Assembly: GCA_028554795.2 (NCBI GenBank) | Contig: JAPYKE020000279.1 | Coordinates: 434,001-498,000 of the forward strand | DNA: 64,000 nucleotides | Direction of reading: 5' to 3' | DNA from: Sinohyriopsis cumingii | Lineage: Eukaryota; Mollusca; Bivalvia; Unionida; Unionidae | Part shown: positions 1-9,499 of the stretch, in pieces | How positions within the stretch are numbered: position 1 is the stretch's first letter | Layout of the letters: each line of letters opens with the position of its first letter | The notes under the pieces: generated by a model | What the model was told of the DNA's origin: nothing | Databases searched by the model: none | The model's input: the letters and a program-made list of their open reading frames with translations, nothing else | Made by a program: the position numbers and the translations under genes

Positions 1-1043
1 GCCCTCTCATCGTCGAGTCCTTTTAACATCGACCTCGTAACAACAAATGACCCTTTCTTGCTAAGTATATCCATCCCCAATAGGGCTTCAGCGGCTAGAT
101 TTGAAACAAGACCCACTTGCGCTGGTCCCTTATAATATGTAGTGTCGATATTTACCACAGCCAACTGTGCGGTAAATGGCTGACCCACTGCTGTGTATAA
201 CTTAACCTTGTGCCCCTCCAGCTTGCAACTCTCATCAACAAGATCTTCTCTTATCAAGGCCATATCTGATCCAGTGTCCTTCACAAACATGATCTCGCGC
301 CCATTCACACATCCTGTTTCTGAAATAAACTTTTCACCAATTGTTGGCTTAACAAAACAAGTTGCCGGATTGCCACGATATTTCATGTCATCTGTTGGAC
401 AATACCTTGCAATATGTCCCCATTGTTTGCATCGATAACATTGCCTATTCTTCTGCTTGGACTGGTCTTTTATCGATGTTAGTTTTGCTTGCTGCTGTAA
501 GTTCTGACAATTCATCTTGTTACTATTTACATTTATATTTTGATGAAACTTAATCCGCTGCCCTTGCTGTTGTAAATTTGTGGGAATATAATCTTCCGCG
601 GCCTCTACGACTGGACTAGAGCCCTTGTTCCTCCTAATCCACTGTGCTTGATCTTGTGGCAAGGCTTTCAAGAAAAATTCCTCACGAAGACAAATAACTG
701 GGTCATGATCTTCCAAGAAACGCTTTATGTGCTGATCAATCCTGGCCATCAGACCACGATACGTCTCAGTGCTTTCCTTCTTCATGCTCAACAGTGCCGT
801 GAAATGTTCATGCGGTCTCTTTCCAAAACGATCAATCAGTCCTTTCCTGAGTTCCAGGTAATCACCACAAGCTTGAGTTGCAACATATCTAGCCTCCCCT
901 GTCAACAGAGTTCTTAGCTGTAATACTTTCAACTCGTCAGACCAATTGGCATGTTTTGCAATTGATTCAAACTCTGCCAGGAAAGTCACAATATCCTCTC
1001 CTCGTTCATGGTCATATGCATGTAGCTTTACTTTTAATGGCAT
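1..1043 (-). pseudogene. gag-protease portion of gypsy polyprotein (continues left of window)
   Basis: This is residues 1-347 of the frame described in full at 24860-27622. Visible are a capsid-like gag region (about residues 1-165), one CCHC zinc knuckle (C202, C205, H210, C215) for RNA binding, and an aspartic protease with the DTGS active site at D256 and the LLGMD motif near residue 321. The first ATG, at 1043, lies in the same frame as the upstream 107-residue frame and follows a TAA by three codons, so it is probably not the native gag start. Confidence 0.85.
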
Positions 1044-1052
1044 TGAAGATGT

Positions 1053-1376
1053 TTATTCAGTCGTGTTTTCTTGACGTTTTACTTTTTCTAACTCAATTTC
1101 CAAACGCTTCATTTCTAATCTTAATTTCTTTCTTTCCGTTTCCCATTCAAACTCCTGTCTTAATTCAAATTCTCTTTCATTTTTCTTTGCGCTAGTTTTT
1201 CGCTTTGTTTCCTTGGGTGGTTGCATGTGCTCAAGGTTAAGTTCCTCTTCATACTCCATAACTTCATTATCTGTAAATTCCATCAAATTCTGTGCTGCCG
1301 CTTTTCTTCGTGGTCGTCCTGAAGCAACCGTGGCTCCCTCAACTTCGACATCATCAGCAACCGACATAATGACCAA
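1053..1376 (-). pseudogene. gag N-terminal segment ending at an in-frame TAA
   Basis: A 107-residue frame on the same strand and in the same reading frame as the main gag-pol frame, separated from it by one TAA and three sense codons. The N-terminal half is acidic with a basic GRPRRK patch. The C-terminal half (about residues 55-103) is rich in K, E and R and is predicted to form a coiled coil. I infer that this is the real gag N-terminus and that the TAA is a nonsense mutation; a separate small upstream protein is the alternative. The stop is shared by all three gypsy copies, so it predates the array expansion. Confidence 0.7.
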
Positions 1377-1648
1377 CTATATGTACGTACTGTAAGTTCT
1401 ATCACTGTATTCACAGCCACTGGACTAGCTTTAATTATCTACGAGTTTCTGGGCTTACACGTGTACACTCGTTACAGTGATACACACTTTGCACTTAGCA
1501 ATTAACAACTGTACGTTATACACACAGTACAACCAGTCACTGCTAATATCACAGATTCACTGAATTCACAGCTTTCAGAATTGTCAAACACAATTCCAAC
1601 GTATTGAAAAAAATTCCAAATAATTCACACAGGATTTTGGAATCCGTA

Positions 1649-1660
1649 CCGCTGCCACCA
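1649..1660 (-). promoter_or_regulatory. tRNA primer-binding site of gypsy G0
   Basis: On the minus strand TGGTGGCAGCGG lies three bases inside the 5' LTR. It is complementary to the 3' end of a tRNA finishing CCGCTGCC plus ACCA, as in animal tRNA-Leu(AAG). It would prime minus-strand cDNA synthesis. The site fixes the inner edge of the LTR. Confidence 0.75.
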
Positions 1661-1663
1661 AAA

Positions 1664-2024
1664 TGTTACATTCGGGTTCAAAGGACACACAAACACCAAG
1701 TAAGGGTCCTACAACTTTATGTAAAATAAAGCTAAAATCTTAAAAAATAAACTAGAAAAAAAGTGTTCATTACAGTACCAAGCCCAGCTAAAAACTGCTT
1801 GCTCTATCACTCTGCTCTTGTTTTAGTAAGGGTTAGACACATGGAATTCTAATTAAATTAACATTTGTGCCTTATCCAGGCCCAGATAGCCATGGGAAGA
1901 TAAACAACAGCACTGAACCTGTTGACAGTCTCTGGTATCAAATATCCAGAATGCTGGGAATAATGTTCTGCTGTCACTACTAACAATTAGATTCTGCTAG
2001 AATATGATACAGGCCCTTATAACA
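1664..2024 (-). repeat. 5' LTR of gypsy G0 (361 bp)
   Basis: In plus-strand reading the block starts TGTTACATTC and ends CTTATAACA, so it has the TGTTA/TAACA terminal inverted repeat usual for LTRs. It is followed on its inner side by the primer-binding site. The outer edge is confirmed by units without the gypsy, where the sequence from base 2025 onward continues directly from unrelated flank (13785/13786). No partner 3' LTR is present in the window. Confidence 0.85.
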
Positions 2025-2943
2025 ATGTCCATGTGTTAAATGAGCATCAGTATTTACAAAGGGGAAATGCAATGTTCAAACCACGTCTACTAACCAACGC
2101 AAACTTTTGACTGAGCAACATACATTCATCTTCTGAGTCACACCAACATTTACTAACCATCACGCCGCTTAAACTCACCAGCACCTAATCTCCACTTGAA
2201 CAACACATACTCACGAACATGCCGTTTTGGTTGCCCAAACCCAAACTTATTAATAAACGACAAAGCAATGGGATGCTAACACATACACACAACCATCCAT
2301 GAAAGGGTAGAAATGATCATGCACACACATCAACAGAAGCAGCCATGAATAGTGTTGTACTGCTCATATACTGTATATAGAAACATATTTAATTACTATC
2401 GTACATCTAGTGAAAGGAAAGAAATATGTAGGAGTGCTTTCATATATATACAAAGTTACTAATATATCTCTAAAGGGTAAGATTATCCATTCACTATGCA
2501 CACAAACTTGCTACCACACTAAAGGCAACGGGCACTCATACACAAAACACATATAGTTATATCCTGATTTGAGTGGGACGTCGTTTAGGCCACCAAGTTA
2601 ATAGTAATTCCTACGCATTATTTGTCCTACATAAAACCCACCTTAGATAAGAAAAGAACATATTTAGAAGGAACTGACATGGCCGTTCTGAAGTATTGGT
2701 TGCAGCAAAATCAATGAAAGATATCCAGTATTCGACAGCAGTGTCTTGGTATTTAATCGGAACTATACAGTATTGTGCTGACATGCTATTACACCGAATG
2801 CATACAGACATACATAATGATTGTAGAGAATTATGTCACCAACAGAAAACGTAGTACTTAAACAAATGACCCCAAACTTAGATAATCTGATTGTAAGAGG
2901 TAATTCTGGAGTTGTTTAATACATTTCGAGTATCCATAGTCGA
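2025..2943. repeat. S block, right-hand class (S-R), 919 bp, before U1
   Basis: Non-coding block found once in gypsy-free units and on both sides of the gypsy in the others. This copy carries the right-hand variants: TAGTGTTGTACTGC near 2349 and TTGCAGCAAA near 2700. Left-hand and gypsy-free copies have TAGCAGTACTGC and TTGCATCAAA and are 2 bp shorter. No protein, RNA gene or transposon domain was recognised. S is not the LTR of the gypsy, because it lies outside the true LTR and begins and ends without LTR termini. Confidence 0.85.
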
Positions 2944-3369
2944 TTAGAGAACAATGATATGTAGAAAATGGCAATTTTCTTTAGCACAGCATCAACGAAT
3001 TTTGTAAACATGCCCAAAGATCGGGGCATGCTGATTGGTTTTAGTTTTGCGACTCAACTGCCTGTCCCCATTCTCGCTTGGACAGCTAATAGCTGCTTAA
3101 TCATCGTACCTCTCCTGCGCTTTTAAAGATACTGTATGAATAGCATGGTGGTATAGTTTATGTGTGCAGTTAGCTTTCATGGAAATCGCATGTAAGATAC
3201 AAATGACGTTTCATACGCAATGCCAGCATCATTGGTAACAAAGTTGTAATAAAAACATAGCCATAAAATAAAAGATACAAGTCCTGTGTCTCCCCAGGAT
3301 TCTTATGATCGTGGTGAATCATGTGTTACCTCTCTTTCTACATCATTCTCTCTCAATCACTCTCTCACA

Positions 3370-3372
<3 letters not shown>
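2944..3372. other. spacer of U1; possible promoter region of the candidate host gene
   Basis: No gene is recognisable. Two things stand out. An inverted repeat CATGCCC (3009-3015) / GGGCATG (3024-3030) has an 8-base loop. An ATTGG (inverted CCAAT) follows at 3034-3038. These lie upstream of the first candidate exon and recur in all five units, but the whole unit is duplicated, so recurrence is not independent support for function. Confidence 0.3.
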
Positions 3373-3400
<28 letters not shown>

Positions 3401-3402
3401 CT
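3373..3402. repeat. (CT)n microsatellite of U1, about 30 bp
   Basis: A pure CT tract ending 27 bases before the acceptor proposed for the first candidate exon, where it would serve as polypyrimidine tract. Its length differs between units: about 30 bp in U1, U3 and U4, about 69 in U2 and about 42 in U5. Confidence 0.9.
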
Positions 3403-3429
3403 TGTATATCATGGAAATTGGTCCCGAAG

Positions 3430-3519
3430 CTCGAGATGATTAATGAAAATGAAGATCGTTGCCAAACGGTCAGTTTAACTATTTCGATGTCAAACGGCAA
3501 TCAGTTCCAAAGTAGAACC
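3430..3519 (+). pseudogene. candidate host exon X1 (U1)
   Basis: 30 codons open in one frame, phase 0 at both ends, preceded by AG after the CT tract and followed by the donor GTAAGA. The frame stays open upstream as well, so the acceptor is uncertain; the AG at 3428-3429 is the first after the tract. The encoded peptide includes LTISMSNGNQFQ. No family recognised. Support comes from the splice signals and the chain of similar segments downstream; one such segment alone could be chance. Confidence 0.3.
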
Positions 3520-3569
3520 GTAAGAAAATAATTGTCACAGATAATAAGAACCAACATTTTTTGACATTG

Positions 3570-4120
3570 TTGCTAGTTTCATGGCGCATTTGCCTGAATT
3601 AAGCTGTCCATTTCTTCTATGATTCATCAGAATTGTCTCGATCCTTGTTATGCTTGCCAATGCGAAAACTCATTGTCTAGGAGAATGTCCTGCCAACTTA
3701 TCCTCTGTGTTTTCTTCATGCAGCCAATGTGAAAATAGTTCAGCTTTTTGGCATGACGTCTGTATACCATTCGAATTTATCGTGCATACAGCAGGGTCGG
3801 CATTACAATAGCTTTGTTGACATTTAGGCTTGTTTGCAGATTGATCCCTATGCGCTCTTCTAATTTGCTTATAGTCTGCCAAAGACCACATTTACTTGAG
3901 CCGTTTCGGTGTTGCTTTCATCATAGATGTGAATTGCACCTGACAGTGTACTGCTGAGTTAGTTGAACTTATCCACTACCTCGAGAGTTTAGCCATTTTA
4001 CTGTGATGGTAGGTTCTACATAAGGCTTTCCTGTTGTAGGTTGGTTTAGCACCAATGTCCTACTTATACTGATTGTGAGAGCAACACTGTTTCAAGCTGA
4101 AGCGAATTAGTCTATACAAA
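3570..4120 (-). pseudogene. RTE-like LINE reverse-transcriptase remnant (U1)
   Basis: Decayed C-terminal part of an RTE-like endonuclease-reverse transcriptase, recognisable only by switching frames on the minus strand. In order from 4120 down: LTISISRTLVL, then GKPYVEPTITV, then a segment matching the STLSxxxHIxDE...FGRL block, then MPTLLYA, YRRHAKKLNYFH and WQDILLDNE, each typical of this family just after the catalytic YxDD. Several stops and frameshifts separate them. The catalytic half was not found. The short minus-strand frames at 3670-3891 and 4060-4350 are accidental open stretches inside this remnant. Confidence 0.65.
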
Positions 4121-4340
4121 TATTGGTCCCAAGCCCGAGTCGTTCTGGAGGTTGGCCAGGATTTTTTTTTAGGGTGGCAAAACTTATCAGAAGGTGGAAA
4201 TGGAGTCGTGAGACTCAGAAAGAATATATTGTAGGGTCGGGGCCAAAAGAGGTTGGTAACCATTGCCATACATATTTTTGCATAACAGACACAGATTTGG
4301 GATTCAAGAACAGTCACTGTCTTTAACATTTTGCCTTTAG

Positions 4341-4406
4341 TCTCCTCCAACTGAATGGAATGCCATCAATTCGGTACCTGATATCAACCCTTTTGTCACA
4401 GCCACG
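4341..4406 (+). pseudogene. candidate host exon X2 (U1)
   Basis: 22 open codons, phase 0 at both ends, between the acceptor TTTTGCCTTTAG and the donor GTAAGC. The peptide starts SPPTEWNAINSVPDIN and reads like ordinary protein. It joins X1 in phase. A second donor, GTAAGC, lies 10 bases downstream (4417). No family recognised. Confidence 0.4.
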
Positions 4407-4603
4407 GTAAGCACCAGTAAGCATAACAGCGAACATCATACTGAAGAGGGGCTTCTTTGACTTCTTTGGCGACTGGATGGTTCTGATACATCATTTTAAC
4501 TTCCTTCATTTACTGAATATCGCAACTACGAATTTTGTCTGGTTTAGTATCACGGAAATAAATTAATTTTCATTGTAATTATTAGCACTTTTTCACATTT
4601 TAG

Positions 4604-4678
4604 TAAAGGGCATGACGCAATTATTTGTCCTCCAAAAGATAAATTATGGACTAAAATTATCATCTGTCTTCACCAAAG
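4604..4678 (+). pseudogene. candidate host exon X3 (U1)
   Basis: 75 bp between the strong acceptor CTTTTTCACATTTTAG and the donor AAAG/GTATAT. Two of three frames are open. The frame that joins X4 in phase contains the peptide KGHDAIICPPKDKLW. That frame does not follow X2 in phase if X2 ends at its first donor, so either another exon lies between, or the gene is decayed, or this exon is wrong. Confidence 0.28.
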
Positions 4679-4976
4679 GTATATTATTCAGTTCGTACAT
4701 TAAATAGGGTCTTCTTCTATGTTTATGCTGCAGCTCCTTATCTTATTTGGCTGGATGTTTTCATTTCTTCTAAAATAAATGACACACATGTAAAGCCTTG
4801 ATGTAGTTTCAAACATTACCCACCAGCCCCACCTCCTTCCTCAAACAGCGTTCAGCTATCGGGTGTATTTCATCTGGATGTTGAAGGATGGAACTTTGCT
4901 TTTATGACGAGAAACCCTCTTGTTATAAAACTTTCCACCTACGTGTTTTATTAAAACCATTTCTATATTTCTTCAG

Positions 4977-5025
4977 ATATCCTACCAAAGTTGTTATAAG
5001 CGACAACGACTACTTTCTATCTTTT
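4977..5025 (+). pseudogene. candidate host exon X4 (U1)
   Basis: 49 bp between the acceptor TATATTTCTTCAG and the donor GTAAGC. In the frame continuing from X3 it encodes YPTKVVISDNDYFLSF and ends at phase 0. Good splice signals at both ends and protein-like composition are the evidence; it is too short to be convincing alone. Confidence 0.32.
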
Positions 5026-5123
5026 GTAAGCACCTGTACTGCATGATAATCAGTTTAAATTATCTTCTTGATACCAAATATTCTATATTGCTCATTTCTT
5101 ATGAAAGTGGCCTTAAGTTCCAG

Positions 5124-5181
5124 GATCAGGTCAGTAAACAATATAAAGTAGCCATCTGGTCTAAATATTATTTGCATTTTG
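5124..5181 (+). pseudogene. candidate host exon X5 (U1, with a 33-bp deletion)
   Basis: It starts after CCTTAAGTTCCAG and stays open in the frame that follows X4, to a weak donor, GTAGAT. In U2, U3 and U5 the segment is 91 bp; U1 and U4 lack 33 bp (11 codons, frame kept). Ending at phase 1 it would join the long exon at 11281 in frame. The donor is poor, and an alternative GTCAGT lies only 6 bases into the segment, so its limits are uncertain. Confidence 0.22.
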
Positions 5182-5462
5182 GTAGATTTAGAACAATATT
5201 TAATATAGTACATATACATATTTTAACACAGCCGTATAGCAGTGTTGGAGACAAACCAAGATAAGGATACATATTCTCTCTCCAATATTGATGGGATTTG
5301 TACCTGCGCACAACGTTATGTGAAGATGCATCATTCAATCCTTGGCGACTTTAAAATGCCGACTACAAATCTTCAGTAATTCATTGAAGACGGTATATAA
5401 CATCATATACTAGAAAAGGGTGCGACGTCCTAATTACAATAATGTACATTAAGGCTAACCTC

Positions 5463-5476
5463 AAGTATAAAAAGGA
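5463..5476. repeat. target-site duplication, 3' side of U1 LINE
   Basis: AAGTATAAAAAGGA directly abuts the LINE's TTGA-repeat tail and is repeated exactly at 11211-11224 next to the LINE 5' end. A 14-bp perfect pair marks the LINE edges and shows that it inserted by target-primed reverse transcription at full length. Confidence 0.9.
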
Positions 5477-5756
5477 TTGATTGATTGATTGATTGTTTGT
5501 TTTTTAACGGCGCATCAGCACTGTTAGGCTATTTAGCGCCAAACAAAGTGTTATTTGTATAATCTTTTAAAACTTATAAAAGGTCCTATATCGACCAGCG
5601 ATATAAAAGAACAAATGGTTGAAATTAAAAACGGTAAGATGGTAACGGTGCAAAATAAAGCTTCCCGATCAACGGGAAATGTAAAAAAGATGAATAAGTA
5701 TTAAAATGGGACGGTATATATATTGCATAAAACTGCACAAGGTGATAGCATAAAAG

Positions 5757-6632
5757 TCAGAGTTTAGAGTAAATATTTACGGCTTTCAGGAACTCTATAA
5801 TACGAGTGATGTTTACAGTATCAAAAAGTTCTTTCATGCCATGCACTTTGTAATAACGATCGCGCGTAGGTTGTAGGTCAAAGCACTCTATCATAAAGTG
5901 CTTGACAGTGAATGGTTCATTGCAAGAAACGCACTCTGGTGGGTCTTCACCTTTTAGTATGTGGGTGTGGGTGATATAAGTATGACCAATTCGGATTCTT
6001 GCTATGACTATCTCCTCCCTACGAATGGTTCTGTAGGAAGGAGTCCATTCTCCTAGAGTTGGCTTGATTGCATGAAGTTTGTTATTCACGGCATCATTCC
6101 ATGATGCCTGCCACTTCTGACGAAAGAACTTTCTGATACAAGGTTTAAAATCAGTATATGGTATTTTAAAATCAGATGGTTCTTGAGTAAGGGCCATTTT
6201 AGCAGCGCGATCTGCTTTTTCGTTACCTTTAATGCCAATGTGGCTAGGTAACCAACAGTATATTATATTGTGGGAGACACTCAGCTCGGCATCTTTGAAG
6301 AGTATGTTTTTTAATAATGGGTTCTCCAGTTTTCTATTGTGTAGTGACTGGAGTCCTGATAGCGAGTCGGAGAATATGATACTGTTTAAAATATGTTTCT
6401 TTTCTATATGTTGCAGAGCAAGGTCTATTGCTCTGATTTCGGCTGTAAAAATTGATGCTCCATTTGGTAAACGAACTTGCGTTGTATGATTTCCACAAAC
6501 AAAGGCTGCAGCAACCTTTTCCTCATCCTTTGATCCTTCAGTGTAAATTCTGGTGTAGTTTTTAAATTCGGTGAGGAGTTCATCGTAAGAGTTGTGGAAG
6601 ATAGAAGGGTTTGTTTCGGATTTTTTTTCCAT
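5757..6632 (-). pseudogene. LINE ORF2 C-terminus: RNase H and CCHC (U1)
   Basis: 291 codons from the local ATG. The RNase H fold is clear: the first acidic motif reads YTEGS (E32), followed by TAEIRA (E65), FSDS (D89), LPSHIGIKGNEKAD (H131, D141). The first catalytic residue of this family is normally Asp (YTDGS); here it is Glu in all five copies. Residues 235-251 form CVSC...H...C, the zinc motif usual at the end of I-group ORF2. The domain would degrade RNA in the RNA-DNA hybrid. It is separated from the RT frame by a +1 shift at an eight-T run (plus-strand sequence near 6622-6629). U1 and U4 have HTYITH where the others have HTSITH. Confidence 0.88.
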
Positions 6633-8103
6633 CGTGTAGCGTAAAACGTACTTTTGGTTGTTTAATTAGCCAGGGTGGTGTTTCGGAGATGGATGTTTTT
6701 TGAATTTTAGAAAGATCTATATTTGTAGTGTCAAGGCTGGATGATATTCTAATGCCAAAGGAAGGTATGGCGTTTGGTTTATTTTCGTATAAAGTTTTGT
6801 ATTTGGGTTGAAAAACAGCCGAGAAAGCAGGATTCAGAGGGTTTGATTTTAATTTGAGAGCATACTGTGCGGAAAGCATTTCTCTACGATGCGATAACGG
6901 TGGTTCATTCGCCTCAGCTAGAAGGCTTTCACACGGGGATGTTTTAAATGCTCCCAGAGCCAGTCTTATTCCCTGATGATGAATTGGATCAAGCATTTTA
7001 AGATACGATTTTCTGGCTGAACCATACACAACGCAACCATAGTCCAGTTTGGAGCGAATAAACGTTCTGTATAAATTTAGGATGACTTTTCTATCAGCAC
7101 CCCAGTCAGTGTGCGCTACTACTTTAAGTAGGTTAAGTGCTTTTAAGCATTTAGCTTTTAAGTTCTTTAGGTGTGGAATAAAGGTCAGTTTTCTGTCAAA
7201 GATTATACCTAATAATTTGGTTTCCTCAACAACTGGAATAGGTGTTCCATCCAGCGTGAGGTTCGGTTCATCGTGATGTTTTCGTAACTGACAGAAATGC
7301 ATGCATACCGTTTTTAATTTCGAGAATTTGAAACCGTTTGCATTGGCCCAATTTTGAATTTTGTTTATATTTTGCTGCAGTTGTCTTTCAATTGTATGCA
7401 TGTGCTTTGACCGATAACATATTAGAAAATCATCAACGTATAAAGAGCAATCCACACCAGGAGTCAAACACTTGGTGATGCTATTAATTTTGATGTTAAA
7501 GAGCGTCACAGATAAAATACTGCCCTGGGGCACACCCATCTCTTGCTCGTGCAGATCGGAGAGGGTAGAGCCCACTCGTACTTTGAATTCTCTGTCTGAG
7601 AGGAAGTTGGATATGAAAGAGGGCAGACGGCCTTTTCGACCTAGATCGTTCAGGTCATTTAGTATCCCGTACTTCCATGTCGTGTCATAGGCCTTTTCTA
7701 AATCAAAGAAAACCGCTACTAAATGTTCTTTCTTAATAAATGCATCGCGAAATGTTTCCAGTCTAACCAGATGATCATTGGTGCTCCGGCCATATCGAAA
7801 GCCACTTTGGAAAGGAGATATTAAATTGTTAGTTTCCAAATACCAGACAAGCCGAGAATTGATCATTCGTTCCATTGTTTTGCACACACAGCTTGTGAGT
7901 GCAATTGGTCGATAGCTGTTGGGGTCTTCGCTATCTTTACCGGGTTTGGGGACTGGTATTACAGTTGCTTCTTTCCAGATTTTTGGTACATTACCAGTAA
8001 TCCATAAATCATTGAAGAGTTTCAAAAGAGATGTTAAAGATGATTCTGGAAGGTGTTTCAAAAACTGGTAATGTATTTCGTCAGGCCCAAGCGGAAGTAT
8101 CAT
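6580..8103 (-). pseudogene. LINE ORF2 reverse transcriptase segment (U1)
   Basis: 507 codons. RT motifs in order: PVPKPGKDxxxxxSYRPIAL (about 51-69), FQSGFRYGRST (98-108), FFDLEKAYD with catalytic D134, GVPQGSILS (190-198), YVDD at 222-225, and LLGIIFDRKLTF. All catalytic residues are present. The ATG at 8103 is only an accident of a +1 shift near 8093; the native protein continued from the linker. The frame ends after the A-run shift into the RNase H frame, overlapping it by 53 bases. U1 and U4 lack one Ile codon after ETF and have MINSRL for MISSRL. Confidence 0.9.
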
Positions 8104-8563
8104 GGGCCTTATCTAAAGCCTCGCTAAGCTCCGATAGTGAGAACAATTGATTATAACTTTCCGAGTTGTTGGATGTGAATTTTAAACGTGACTTTTCTTT
8201 TTGAGTTTTAAGTTTTCGGAAGGCTTCTGAATAATTAGATGATGAGGAATTTTTCGAGAAACTGTCAGCAAGAATATTTGCAATGTCACGTTTTGAACTA
8301 AAGTTATTATTGTTCAGTGTCAGATGTCGGAGAGGGTTTTGTTTTCTCTTTCCGTTTATTTTGCGTATAGTGTCCCAAACTTTCTTAACAGAGGAACGAG
8401 AGTTTAAAGAAGAAACATATTTCTTCCATGATGCTCTTTTACTTTCTTTGATTGTGCGGCGAGCTTTGGCCCGGACAATGCGATATATATTTAAGTTTTC
8501 GGGCGTCGGGTGATTATTGAATTTTTTTAATGCTTCTCGGCGTTGCAGTATGGCTTCCTTACA
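8081..8563 (-). pseudogene. LINE ORF2 linker between endonuclease and RT (U1)
   Basis: 161 codons open in a third frame, joining endonuclease and RT. It begins NCKEAILQRREAL, the usual continuation after the PW motif of the endonuclease frame, and runs to a TGA where the RT frame takes over. An extra T in GAATTGTAA (8559 region) breaks it from the endonuclease, and an extra base in GCTTGGG breaks it from the RT. In U2, U3 and U5 an A7 run is A6 (near 20356 in U2), adding a further shift. Confidence 0.7.
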
Positions 8564-9437
8564 ATTCCTTAGTGAGCCAAGGTTTTAGGGTTCTTATACA
8601 GTTTGTTGAGGACTTGGGGATAGATTCTTCTGCAATGGCGGTTAAAATAGATGTAAAATGCTGAATGGGATCGTTAACATTGAAAACTGTATCCTCATTC
8701 AGCCTAGTTTTACAGAGTGTTTCGAACTTGGCCCAGTCGGCCTTCTTTAAATTCCATTGTGGAATTACTTCATCAATTGTAGAGTTATGATTTACAAGGG
8801 AGATTGGGAAGTGATCGCTGCTGTGAAGGTCATCAGCGACCTTCCATTCATAGTCCAAAAGCAGCGAAGGAGAACAAATTGTCAAATCGATGCATGTGTA
8901 TGTACCCGTGCCTGGGTGTAAATATGTAGGTGTTTTGGTATTATATAGACACAGATCGTGTCTAGAAATAAGGTCTTCAACTTTGTGAGCTCTGTCACTT
9001 ATATGATTCGATCCCCATAAAATGTTATGGGCATTAAAATCCCCGAGTAAAACAAATGGCGCGGGAAGCTGTTGAACAAGGTCGTCTAATTCGTTTGGTA
9101 CTAGGTTAGTGTTTGGTGGTAAGTAAATAGAGCAAAATGTAATCACTCGATGTAGAGTGACGCTTACAGCAATGGCTTGTAAATTGGTATTTAAATGAAT
9201 GAAGCTATGAGGAGCTCTGTTGTTCACAATAACAGAAACTCCTCCTGATGCCCTATCAACATTTGGAGAGCAGGTGTTAAACAGGGAGTAGTTTTTAAAT
9301 GTGATATTGTCCGTATCTTTCAAGAATGTTTCTTGAAGGCATAGTACCGCAGGATCATGTTCGTTTAAAAGCAGGAGAATATCATTGTAATTTGCTTTAA
9401 GTCCTCGACAATTCCATTGTATGATAGTGTTTTTCAT
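8559..9437 (-). pseudogene. LINE ORF2 APE-type endonuclease (U1)
   Basis: 292 codons starting at the natural ORF2 ATG, 62 bases after the ORF1 stop. Active-site motifs of the apurinic-endonuclease family are present: QWN (N9), LQET (E36), LLGDFNAH (D133, N135), CIDLTICS (D184) and SSDHFPI (D208, H209). It would nick target DNA to prime reverse transcription. The frame stops early after LKPWLTKEL because of a one-base insertion. All catalytic residues are intact. Confidence 0.9.
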
Positions 9438-9499
9438 TATAAATTTAAATGAAAGATTGTGGAGCTAGGTTAGACCTTTCGCAGAGGGAATTTGTCTTG

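Larger units (their letters stand above)
1..2024 (-). mobile_element. Gmr1-like Ty3/gypsy element, copy G0, cut by the window start
   Basis: The window opens inside a minus-strand LTR retrotransposon. Reading from its 5' end at base 2024, it shows a 361-bp LTR, a tRNA primer-binding site, a leader, a gag N-terminal frame, then gag and protease up to base 1. Every translated frame in this part is identical to the more complete copies at 24888-28603 and 39670-43385, where the integrase-before-RT order can be seen. The element is dead: it has an in-frame stop in gag and, in the other copies, has lost most of RT, all of RNase H and the 3' LTR. Whether G0 has the same 3' truncation cannot be seen in this window. 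Confidence 0.9.

Noticed and set aside
2025..2943. S blocks as the LTRs of the gypsy
   Set aside because: They flank the element on both sides, but S lies outside a proper 361-bp LTR with TGTTA/TAACA ends and an adjacent primer-binding site. S also occurs alone in intact native flank, and its two copies belong to different variant classes.
3178..3235. ATG with short frame (MEIACKIQM...) as first exon of the host gene
   Set aside because: Two alternative donors are possible, but neither joins a downstream candidate exon without a stop.
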